64,000 nucleotides of DNA from Lederbergia panacisoli (GTDB taxonomy: Bacteria > Bacillota > Bacilli > Bacillales > Bacillaceae_C), in assembly GCF_024626525.1 (NCBI RefSeq), contig NZ_JANJGU010000007.1, forward strand, positions 106,983 through 170,982, given 5' to 3'. The translations under genes and the position numbers were made by a program. Below are positions 56,796-64,000 of this stretch, one piece after another. The notes below the pieces were generated by a model. That model saw only the letters and a list, made by a program, of their open reading frames with translations. It did no database searches and was not told the origin of the DNA. Positions within the stretch are counted from its first letter, which is position 1, and each line of letters opens with the position of its first letter.

Positions 56796-56815
56796 CATTA
56801 TCTCAGCATAATATT

Positions 56816-57664
56816 TTAATTCAATTTATGGCGATTTGTTACACGATGAATATGCACAGTTAGATAGACTTCTTCATCCTTAGTTAGACTCCAATTAAAT
56901 TGATTAATTAAGTAAGTGGCAATCTTTTGAGTGCAAGCATAAGCATTAGGATACTTTAACTGGATCTGTTCAAAAAAGAATAAATCCATTGTGTCCTCCA
57001 ATTTTTCTTTACGGGCAAAACGGATAGAAAAGAAGCGAAGATGGGTTAAAAACCGTTCATAATTAACGGAATTCTCATCTAAATCCATTTTAAAGTGATA
57101 TTTTACTATGTTCAGAATGGTATTAACCATCTCGGTAGTTTGTACAGCCACTGCCATGTTTTCACCAGATAACTGACTATTAACTAAATGCAGTGCAATT
57201 GATGCTGCCTCATCCTCTCCTAACGCAATACCTGTTTCTTGCTCAATAATTTCCAGGGCCTTTAAGGCAATTTGGAATTCCGGTTTATAGTATTTGCGTA
57301 TTTCCCATAGCAGTGGATTTTTTAATTCAATCCCTTGCTTATGTCTACTAATCGCAAAGCTTATATGATCGGTTAAGGCAACGTATAAATATTCATCCAA
57401 TATGTACGGAAGTTGAGATTGTGCAAAATCTATAACTTTTGAAGATATATTCAAGTAAAGTTCCGATGTATCTTTAAGTAATAGAGCAAGTTTATCAGAA
57501 ACACCTTGTTTTTTTAATACAAATGTCTTTTCAATTTTAGAATCATCGATAACATCCCCTACCCTTTTTTGAAAAGCCAACCCCTTTCCCATAACGACCA
57601 TTTCTTGGTTGGATTCATTTGTAATCATGACTACATTATTATTTATAACCTTCTCAATTCTCAT
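56816..57664 (-). CDS. licT: BglG/LicT-family transcriptional antiterminator
   Basis: 282 residues: RNA-binding CAT domain (MRIEKVINNNVVMITNESNQ...VMGKGLAFQKRVGD), then two PRD domains. The four regulatory histidines are present at 100 (TDHISFAI), 159 (ALHLVN), 208 (THLRFF) and 271 (VHIHRV). It binds RAT sites and prevents termination. PTS-dependent phosphorylation by BglP (PRD1) and HPr (PRD2) sets its activity. Its own leader has a RAT (57711-57794), so it is autoregulated. Confidence 0.95.
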   Translation of the reverse strand: MRIEKVINNNVVMITNESNQEMVVMGKGLAFQKRVGDVIDDSKIEKTFVLKKQGVSDKLALLLKDTSELYLNISSKVIDFAQSQLPYILDEYLYVALTDHISFAISRHKQGIELKNPLLWEIRKYYKPEFQIALKALEIIEQETGIALGEDEAASIALHLVNSQLSGENMAVAVQTTEMVNTILNIVKYHFKMDLDENSVNYERFLTHLRFFSIRFARKEKLEDTMDLFFFEQIQLKYPNAYACTQKIATYLINQFNWSLTKDEEVYLTVHIHRVTNRHKLN

Positions 57665-57710
57665 TTTGCACCTCTATCTTAATTAAGAATTTGAAGTAAA
57701 ATTCTAATAA

Positions 57711-57794
57711 AAAAAACCCAAATTTGAATAATAGAATAACATCATTGATATTCTATAGCAAATTTAGGTTTTGCCTGCGATGCACTAACAATCC
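57711..57794 (-). promoter_or_regulatory. RAT antiterminator target plus terminator in the licT leader
   Basis: Minus strand: GGATTGTTAGTGCATCGCAG then GCAAAACCT (57794-57766). The overlapping terminator has arms AACCTAAATTTG and CAAATTTGGGTT with an inner TATAGAATA/TATTCTATT stem, then a T run. Confidence 0.9.
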
Positions 57795-57804
57795 TTTTAT
57801 GTAC

Positions 57805-57819
57805 TTGTAAACGCTTCTC
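57805..57819 (-). promoter_or_regulatory. candidate cre site upstream of licT
   Basis: GAGAAGCGTTTACAA on the minus strand keeps the AAGCGTTTACA core of the catabolite-responsive element but lacks the 5' WTG. It lies just upstream of the licT RAT. Confidence 0.4.
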
Positions 57820-57857
57820 CTTTACTTTACCATATGTCTACAGAAATTAAAAACACA

Positions 57858-57896
57858 AAAAACAGACAGTATAGAGTTTCCCTGTCTGTTTTAATT
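57858..57896. terminator. terminator after the GH4 gene
   Basis: AAAACAGACAG and CTGTCTGTTTT around a 12-base loop with T-rich flanks on both strands. Confidence 0.8.
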
Positions 57897-57931
57897 ATTT
57901 TCATATATAAACTTCTCTGTTTTCTTAAATA

Positions 57932-59260
57932 TTATACTTCTGCCTTTTGGAAAAATTGTGGTAAATATTCTTTATGTGCATCAAGCATTTCATCCAGAAT
58001 CACTTTACCTATTTTATCGGAAGGAACTAGTGGATTTATTATCATCGCAAGTAATGCTGTATCATAGTTTCCTGTTACAGCTGCTTCGGCTGCTACTCGT
58101 TCAAAAGATTTTATTTGTTGCACCAATCCTCTAACCGCAACTGGTAAATCTCCATTAACGATTGGTCTTGGACCTTCTTTCGTAATCACACAACTGACCT
58201 CAACTGCAGAGTCATCTGGGATACTAGCAATGGCCCCATTATTAATAGTATTAACCGGCTGAATGTCTCGCTTATCGTTATAGATAGATGAGATTAAACG
58301 TACAGCTGCATCACTGTAGTACGCTCCGCCTCTTTCCTCTAACTGTGGTGGTTTAATTGCTAAATTTGGATCTTTATACAGCTCGAACAAATCCTCTTCT
58401 AGTTTCTTAACTACTTCCGCTCTTGTTGTACCGTTTTTAAAGTTTCCCAACTCCGTTTGCAGCATTTCATCCTGTTTATAATAGTAAAGATGGTATGGGC
58501 AAGTAAGGGCATTTAATGCACGGATAAATTCCGGCTCCCAGCCTTGTCCTTTTACATTTTTTACAAAGCTGCTGTTTTCTGGCTTGGTTAACAGTTCAAT
58601 TACTTGATCCTTTACACTAACTCCATCCAGATAAACATCCAATCCATATACCATATGATTTAAACCGACAAAATCTACCCGAATGCGCGAATGGTCAACA
58701 TCTAGAAGTTTGGCAACCCCCATCTCAATACCGATTGGAACGTTGCATAAACCAACGACTTTCTTATGGTCAGTATACCTAAGAACCGCTTCTGTCACCA
58801 TGCCTGCAGGATTTGTAAAGTTTATCAACCAAGCATCTGGACATAATTCTTTCATGTCCTTAACAATGTCTAATATGACTGGAATCGTACGCAATCCCTT
58901 AAATAGTCCACCTGGACCATTTGTCTCTTGTCCTAGCACTCCATGACTCAAGGGAATTCTTTCATCTTTTGCGCGAGCATCAAGTAGGCCCACACGAAAT
59001 TGTGTCGTAACAAAATCAGCATCTTTTAAAGCAGTTTTTCTATCAAGTGTTATATAAACCTCGATAGGGAGCCCTGCTTTTTCAATCATTCTTTTTGCGA
59101 GATTCCCAACAATCTCTAACTTTTCCTTGCCCGCTTCTATATCAACCAACCATAATTCCCTAATAGGGAGTTCACTGTATCTTTTAATAAATCCTTCAAT
59201 TAATTCTGGAGTATAACTCGAACCTCCGCCAATTGTAGCGATCTTAAGTCCTTTATTCAT
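57932..59260 (-). CDS. 6-phospho-beta-glucosidase, GH4 (NAD+ and Mn2+ dependent)
   Basis: 442 residues, LicH/CelF type. N-terminal Rossmann KIATIGGGSSYTPELIEGFI; metal-site Cys and His in VGLCNVPIGIEMG and FVGLNHMVYGLDVY; VLGQETNGPGGLFKGLRTIP as in the family. The enzyme uses a redox elimination mechanism unrelated to GH1. AGGAGG lies 7 bases before the ATG. Divergent from a RpiR regulator that probably controls it; no RAT in its leader. Confidence 0.94.
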   Translation of the reverse strand: MNKGLKIATIGGGSSYTPELIEGFIKRYSELPIRELWLVDIEAGKEKLEIVGNLAKRMIEKAGLPIEVYITLDRKTALKDADFVTTQFRVGLLDARAKDERIPLSHGVLGQETNGPGGLFKGLRTIPVILDIVKDMKELCPDAWLINFTNPAGMVTEAVLRYTDHKKVVGLCNVPIGIEMGVAKLLDVDHSRIRVDFVGLNHMVYGLDVYLDGVSVKDQVIELLTKPENSSFVKNVKGQGWEPEFIRALNALTCPYHLYYYKQDEMLQTELGNFKNGTTRAEVVKKLEEDLFELYKDPNLAIKPPQLEERGGAYYSDAAVRLISSIYNDKRDIQPVNTINNGAIASIPDDSAVEVSCVITKEGPRPIVNGDLPVAVRGLVQQIKSFERVAAEAAVTGNYDTALLAMIINPLVPSDKIGKVILDEMLDAHKEYLPQFFQKAEV

Positions 59261-59430
59261 TGCACATCCTCCTAAAAAACTTATTTACAAACCTATAGTA
59301 GGAGAAAAAAGGTCAATAAGATATAGTTTCAGGAGCGTTAGATCTATTTTTCACGGAAAGGTATTTGTTTCATAAAAGTAACACTGTGTTTCTCGGATGA
59401 TGTACAATGAAGTGGAAGGGGGAATTGACT

Positions 59431-60162
59431 TTGTTTACAAACGAGATCATCACAACATTCAATGAACTTGAGATGCTGCTTTACAAATACATTATGCAAA
59501 ATAAAGAAAAAGTCGTTTATATGCGCATACGAGACCTTGCAGACGAAACGCATGTTTCCACTTCAACAATCATGCGTTTTTGTAGAAAACTAAATTGCAA
59601 TGGTTTTTCGGAGTTTAAAGTAAAGCTAAAGTTATTAATTGAAGAAAAACAATACCCCACTATTAAAAGCAGCCAATATGTATTAGCGGAGTTTTTTGAG
59701 CGGTCTCAAAATAAGAAATTCATTTCTAAGATAGAGGACGCAGCAGAAATAATTTCCAAAAAGGAAACTGTTATTTTTATCGGATTTGGCAGTTCAGGAA
59801 CGTTTGCCGAATATGGTGCTAGATACCTTTCAAGCTTAGGAAAGTTCTCTATGTATATAAAGGATTGGTTTATGCCCATCCATGCCGACTTGAATAATAG
59901 TATTACCATTGCTCTGTCTGTTTCGGGCGAAAATTCTTTTACTATTTCGCACATACAAAAGTTAAAAGAAAAAGGCAGCAAGATTTTAAGTATTACAAAC
60001 AACGAACAGTCTACCATTGCCAAACTAGCTGATATAAATATTTCCTATTATGTAACAGAGGAATTCATAGGGGATATGAATATCACCACACAAATCCCTG
60101 TTATTTTTATATTGGAGGAAACGGCGCGAAAGGTGTATGAAGTGAACAAAATGGAAGAATAA
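59431..60162 (+). CDS. RpiR/MurR-family transcriptional regulator
   Basis: 243 residues. HTH-6 domain (MQNKEKVVYMRIRDLADETH, then VSTSTIMRFCRKLN) and SIS sugar-phosphate-binding domain (TVIFIGFGSSGTFAEYGARY, then IALSVSGENSFTISHI). The TTG at 59431 has GGAAGGGGG upstream; other in-frame starts lie up to 8 codons earlier. Divergent from the GH4 gene, so probably its regulator, sensing a phosphorylated glucoside. Confidence 0.87.
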   Translation: MFTNEIITTFNELEMLLYKYIMQNKEKVVYMRIRDLADETHVSTSTIMRFCRKLNCNGFSEFKVKLKLLIEEKQYPTIKSSQYVLAEFFERSQNKKFISKIEDAAEIISKKETVIFIGFGSSGTFAEYGARYLSSLGKFSMYIKDWFMPIHADLNNSITIALSVSGENSFTISHIQKLKEKGSKILSITNNEQSTIAKLADINISYYVTEEFIGDMNITTQIPVIFILEETARKVYEVNKMEE

Positions 60163-60414
60163 GAAAACAGCTGAAACCGTATTGGATCCATCCCGAATTT
60201 GTTTTGATTTTTGGATTGAAAAACCGATTGGGGAATGATTGAAAACACACCGAAATCAGATTGATTGACAGTCCTTTATTCTTCCCCCGTTTTCCATTTC
60301 AGACAACAACAACTAGGGGATATAGTAGAAAAGAAAAATGGAATAAGAATAATTCTAAATGCAATTTCGAATGGTTAAGAATTAAAAGAATCCCAAGGTT
60401 CAGAAACCTTCTTG

Positions 60415-60927
60415 CTATTTATGCCGCTTTCGGCAAACGCAAACCATAAGTCGGCTATCTGCTTGAAATGGGCTCTTGTCAAAATTACCATACATCTCCT
60501 TAAGTACAAATCCATTATAATACAGCAAACTTTCAAGCTCTTGAGGAAAAAAGTAACGAAGCGCAAATGGCTCTATTGTTTCCACTACGTTCGACACATC
60601 CTTCCATCGACGGTTCGTAAAAATATAGTGCTCTAACTGACTTTTATGATCATACGATCGTCGGTATACACTGCTACAATGATAGCCTTCATTATCTGTC
60701 CATGAACCGGCATCCTTTTCTATATCTTTTTCCGCCGCCAAAACTGAAATAGTCGGATTCCTAGTTTCGAACGCAAATACTCCTTCATCATCTAGATGTC
60801 TGTGAACTGCACCGAGCATTTTGTCCACAGATGTTCTATCTAGAAAGTGCTGAAATGAATTTCCTGTTGTAAATATGAATTGATACTTGCGGCTTAACTC
60901 AAATTGTCTTGCGTCAGCGTGAACCCT
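60415..60927 (-). pseudogene. headless SAM-dependent methyltransferase fragment
   Basis: From about 60924 the minus strand reads VHADARQFELSRKYQFIFTT, then GNSFQHFL and VDKMLGAVHRHLDDEGVFAF, continuing with no stop to FQADSRLMVCVCRKRHK. This is the middle and C-terminal part of a class I methyltransferase. The SAM-binding motif I and everything before it are missing; the fragment abuts, out of frame, the truncated ArsR gene. Deletion product; probably not translated properly. Confidence 0.8.
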
Positions 60928-61174
60928 TTTTTGTCCCTTCTTTACGCATTAAAATAACACCGGCATCTCGTAAAACTTTAAGATGATGGGACACAGCAGG
61001 TCGAGAAAGATGTGTTTGTTCAGTGATTTCACCCACACGTAATCCTGTTTGACAATCCGTCCCCATTAGAACTAACAAGATTGATTGACGTGTTTCATCA
61101 CCAATTGCCAATAGTACTTTTTGACACTTAATAAAATCCTCTTTGATTATATTTAGTTGGTCCTGTTTATTCAT
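60914..61174 (-). pseudogene. 3'-truncated ArsR-family regulator
   Basis: 86 codons: QKVLLAIGDETRQSILLVLM, VGEITEQTHLSRPAVSHHLK and VLRDAGVILMRKEGTKKG form a normal winged helix, but the protein ends at once with SR and a stop read from the neighbouring methyltransferase sequence. Full-length relatives continue past the wing. The truncated protein might still bind DNA, but dimerisation helix alpha-5 is lost. Confidence 0.75.
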
Positions 61175-61572
61175 TCAGTAAAATACATCCAATAATTGGT
61201 TTAATAGTTTAAGTTAATGAACCATAAAACTGAATACAACAATATACTGTTGTTATGTTAGGTGCAATATTGAGAAAGCAAATCGAGACGAATGCATTTT
61301 GGAGAGGAAGCAACATTAACTTTTAATGTTTAGCAACTTAAAAAAGGGGACTATGTTTGGTGATTACATGAAGAAATAAAGCAACTTTAGTATTCACTCG
61401 ATCCATTAATTAAAATAAACACTGGATATGTAATCTAGAGGGCTTTTAAAAAAGAGACCTGAATCGTATAGTCAATTTAATCCGCAACTTAGTTGGTACT
61501 GATATAGGAACGTGCTTATGCATTAGTAAAGTAAAAGCCAAGAGAATTTCTCCCAGCTTAGTAAAATAGTTA
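61175..61572. other. intergenic stretch without a supported gene
   Basis: No convincing frame, terminator or operator. Contains several stop codons in all frames; perhaps further debris of the locus deleted at 60925. Confidence 0.4.
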
Positions 61573-61992
61573 TTATTCTCCAGTTTTTGCGAAACGTTCT
61601 ATTCTTTTTCCAATTTCGTCACGTACACGTTGGAAGAACGCCCATTTTTCCTCTTCTGTTCCTTCTGCTTTTGCAGGATCATCGAATCCCCAGTGAACAC
61701 GTTTGATATGTGGAGGTGTTACCGGGCAATTGTCTGCTGCATGACCACAAAGGGTTACGATCAATTCTGCAGTATTTATTATTTCGGGATTTATCACATC
61801 AGATGTTTGATTTGAAATATCGATACCTGCTTCTTTCATTGCTTTCACTGCATTCGGATTTAATCCGTGTGCTTCAAGTCCAGCACTTTTCACTTCCCAC
61901 TTATCACCTAAATGCCTTTTTGCCCATCCTTCTGCCATCTGGCTACGGCAAGAGTTTCCTGTACATAGAAAATAAATTGTTTTTTTAGACAT
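61573..61992 (-). CDS. arsC: arsenate reductase (thioredoxin-coupled)
   Basis: 139 residues, low-molecular-weight phosphatase fold. Nucleophile loop [20 protein letters not shown] (Cys10, Cys15), then the redox pair in [12 protein letters not shown] (about Cys82, Cys89). Reduces arsenate to arsenite for export by ArsB. AGGAGAA precedes the ATG. Third gene of arsR-arsB-arsC. Confidence 0.95.
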   Translation of the reverse strand: MSKKTIYFLCTGNSCRSQMAEGWAKRHLGDKWEVKSAGLEAHGLNPNAVKAMKEAGIDISNQTSDVINPEIINTAELIVTLCGHAADNCPVTPPHIKRVHWGFDDPAKAEGTEEEKWAFFQRVRDEIGKRIERFAKTGE

Positions 61993-62019
61993 GTTGAGAT
62001 TCTCCTATTAAGTAATTTA

Positions 62020-63315
62020 TCAAATGATAAGTAACCAAACATATAGACCTACCAGTGTAATGAACAAGGTCGGTATGGTTAATATAATTCCTGTCTTAAA
62101 ATAGGTTCCCCAGGAGATTTTAACTCCCTTAAGGGACAATACATGCAGCCATAGCAAGGTTGCAAGGGATCCTATCGGAGTAATCTTTGGGCCTAAATCA
62201 GAACCTATAACATTCGCATAAATGAGTGCTTCTCGAAGAATACCACTTGTATTCGTATCTGCAATAGCTAGCGCATCAATCATGACAGTCGGCATATTGT
62301 TCATTACAGAAGATAGGATTGCCGAGATGAATCCCATCCCCACCGTTGCCGTAAACAGTCCCTGGTCTGCCGTCATCTGGATTAAATCAACTAAAACATT
62401 TGTAAGACCTACGTTTCTTAAACCGTAAACCACTACATACATTCCGATAGAGAAGAAAACGATTGCCCAAGGTGCGCCTTTGATAACAGTACCCGTATTA
62501 ACAGCTGAGCTTCTTTGTGCCATAAACAAGAAGAATATAGCTACAATACCAGCTATGAAAGAAACAGGAACTCCAATAAATTCACTTGCGAAATAGCCTA
62601 TTAATAAAATCCCTAAAACAATCCATGACAATGTAAACATTTTTTTGTCCCGAATTGCCTCAGCTGGTGCCTTCAAATTCGATAAATCGTAATTCTTTGG
62701 AATGCTTTTTCTAAAAAATAAGTACAAGACAATAATGCTAGCAGCTAAAGAAAAGAAATTCGGAATAATCATTCTTGATGCAAACTCTACAAAACCTATT
62801 CCAAAAAAGTCAGCAGAAACGATATTAACTAAGTTACTTACAACCAATGGGAGTGATGTTGTATCCGCAATAAATCCACTCGCAATGATAAAAGGAAAAA
62901 CCATTTTTTCATTAAAATTAAGGTTTCTCACCATGGCAAGGACAATCGGCGTTAGAATCAGTGCTGCCCCATCATTCGCGAAAAATGCAGCGACTATCGC
63001 TCCCAGAATGGAAACGTAAATGAACATCTTTACCCCGTTACCCTTTGCCGCTCTTGCCATATGCAAGGCTGCCCACTCAAAAAAGCCAATCTCATCTAGG
63101 ATGAGAGAAATAATAATGATAGCTATGAAAGCCAAAGTGGCATTCCAAACGATTGATGTTACATCAATGACATCTTTAAAATCTACAACTCCTACTATAA
63201 GAGCCAATATAGCTCCACTACATGCGGACCAACCTATAGATAGTCCTTTGGGTTGCCATATAACAAGTATAAGTGTGAATAAAAAGATCACTGATGCTAA
63301 AATAATTGATGTCAT
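62020..63315 (-). CDS. arsB: arsenite efflux permease ArsB
   Basis: 431 residues, about 11-12 helices. [60 protein letters not shown] and late [20 protein letters not shown] are typical of the ArsB/NhaD family. Exports arsenite (and antimonite). GGAGG lies 9 bases before the ATG; 16 bases after arsR. Confidence 0.96.
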   Translation of the reverse strand: MTSIILASVIFLFTLILVIWQPKGLSIGWSACSGAILALIVGVVDFKDVIDVTSIVWNATLAFIAIIIISLILDEIGFFEWAALHMARAAKGNGVKMFIYVSILGAIVAAFFANDGAALILTPIVLAMVRNLNFNEKMVFPFIIASGFIADTTSLPLVVSNLVNIVSADFFGIGFVEFASRMIIPNFFSLAASIIVLYLFFRKSIPKNYDLSNLKAPAEAIRDKKMFTLSWIVLGILLIGYFASEFIGVPVSFIAGIVAIFFLFMAQRSSAVNTGTVIKGAPWAIVFFSIGMYVVVYGLRNVGLTNVLVDLIQMTADQGLFTATVGMGFISAILSSVMNNMPTVMIDALAIADTNTSGILREALIYANVIGSDLGPKITPIGSLATLLWLHVLSLKGVKISWGTYFKTGIILTIPTLFITLVGLYVWLLII

Positions 63316-63331
63316 TAATTAAATCCTCCAT

Positions 63332-63676
63332 CTAGTCACACGAAATTCGTAAACCCTGTTCTTCCAATTCTTTTAATTTATAATCTTGACTTGGAAGGTG
63401 ATCCAGTAGGTCTTGAACCATCGGATAATACTCACTGTCCTTATTTAGTGAATAAATAATCCATTGTCCTTTTCTGGTTTCTCCTACCACTCCCGCATCT
63501 TTTAATTTTCGAATATGCTGGCTTATAGCGGGCTGGCTCATTTTAAAAATCGCCACAAACTCACACACACAGCAATCATGGTTATCTAAAATTGATACCA
63601 TAGTTAATCGCGTCTTATCGCCTAATAATTTTAAAATGTTTGCCGCCTTATCAATCTCCACTGTGAATTGTTTCAT
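63332..63676 (-). CDS. arsR: arsenic-responsive repressor ArsR
   Basis: 114 residues, winged helix with the metalloid-binding cysteines DNHDCCVCEFVAIF at the recognition-helix entry, FKMSQPAISQHIRKLKDAGV and GQWIIYSLN. Represses the operon until arsenite or antimonite binds. ATG at 63676 with GGAGGTGAG upstream; an ATG eight codons earlier has no site. The AT-rich inverted sequence around 63705-63745 may be its operator. Confidence 0.93.
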   Translation of the reverse strand: MKQFTVEIDKAANILKLLGDKTRLTMVSILDNHDCCVCEFVAIFKMSQPAISQHIRKLKDAGVVGETRKGQWIIYSLNKDSEYYPMVQDLLDHLPSQDYKLKELEEQGLRISCD

Positions 63677-63878
63677 CCTATGCTCACCTCCGCTTTCCAA
63701 ACATTAATATATAACGATTTGCTTATATAAGTAAATGCTTTTATTCTCATTTACAAAATCTTTACATTTAGGATGTTCATTTCAAAGTTCTACTTAATTA
63801 TGATGATTAGTGAACAAAAAAGCTGATAAGTGAAATTAATTTTAAAACCTCAAAAAAGCGTTAATCACTCTTCATACA

Positions 63879-64000
63879 GATAGGTAAGGGTTTGAAGTTA
63901 TCGCTCCCTTTTCCCCCTGTTCACACCGTACGTGCGACTTTCACCGCATACGGCGTTCCAACTAATCCATTTCATTCAATTTTCTATGTACTTTGTTGAA
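63879..64000 (-). mobile_element. 3' end of a group II intron (runs off the right edge)
   Basis: The minus strand contains GAACGCCGTATGCGGTGAAA then GTCGCACGTACGGTGTG (63923-63962), a domain V-like hairpin with GAAA tetraloop. It is followed by GGGAGCGATAACTTCAAACC and CTTACCTATC, the usual domain VI/3' end of bacterial group II introns. The reverse transcriptase gene should lie to the right, beyond the window. The intron inserted about 200 bases upstream of arsR. Confidence 0.75.

Noticed and set aside
59344..59553. Minus-strand open frame near the RpiR gene
   Set aside because: Antisense to the RpiR start; no start signals and no recognisable motif.
61310..61375. Possible arsM-type methyltransferase remnant (QLKKGDYV)
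   Set aside because: Only about eight residues fit, with stops on both sides; not enough to support a call.

Overview
The window reads as a low-GC (AT-rich) chromosomal segment from a member of the Bacillales (Bacillaceae/Planococcaceae type). Reasons: strong AGGAGG-type ribosome binding sites with frequent TTG and GTG starts, and Bacillus-type regulators (T-box, LicT/RAT antitermination, MhqR-like MarR boxes, two ECF sigma/anti-sigma pairs, PaiA/PaiB). No rRNA, tRNA, prophage or CRISPR array was seen. The genus cannot be fixed from the sequence alone.

Layout. 1-9 kb: a truncated sensor kinase, a chemoreceptor, an aminoglycoside adenylyltransferase, a PRPP synthetase paralogue, a broken SDR gene, an ECF sigma/anti-sigma operon, a first WrbA-type quinone reductase and a phosphatidylserine synthase. 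9-18 kb: an archaeal-type aspartyl-tRNA synthetase behind a T-box leader with an unusual in-frame Asp/Asn codon repeat, an alcohol/aldehyde dehydrogenase pair, a methyltransferase and a P-type Ca2+ ATPase. 18-23 kb: small membrane proteins, a kinase/regulator/ATPase operon and a frameshifted hydrolase. 23-30 kb: a quinone and electrophile detoxification regulon (second WrbA, DoxX, ring-cleaving dioxygenase, flavin reductase, MhqD-like esterase, MarR repressor). Four copies of an 18-bp palindrome tie it together, and a divergent dihydroorotate-dehydrogenase-like membrane fusion protein of unknown role adjoins it. 30-48 kb: a mosaic of small-molecule-modifying enzymes (methyltransferases, APH-like kinases, NUDIX, GNAT, VOC proteins), a MutS2-like protein without a Smr domain, a Bcr/CflA exporter, a split paiA/paiB locus and a second ECF sigma/anti-sigma pair.

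48-60 kb is an aryl-beta-glucoside PTS region on the minus strand: licT, bglP, two GH1 and one GH4 phospho-beta-glucosidases, a Cof-type HAD phosphatase and, unusually, the general PTS genes ptsH-ptsI. LicT-type antiterminator targets (RAT plus terminator) precede licT, bglP and ptsHI, and a fourth degenerate one lies inside the bglP leader. A candidate cre site overlaps the bglP promoter. A RpiR regulator is divergent from the GH4 gene. 60-64 kb: a deletion junction fusing a truncated ArsR gene to a headless methyltransferase, then an arsR-arsB-arsC operon, then the 3' end of a group II intron running off the right edge.

The region is rich in decay: an SDR remnant, an unknown-family pseudogene, a PAS-GGDEF gene with an internal stop, a frameshifted hydrolase, a broken secreted protein, 3' remnants of paiA and ptsI beside or within their functional neighbourhoods, and the arsR/methyltransferase scar. 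This pattern fits ongoing gene gain and loss around several metabolic and resistance loci.
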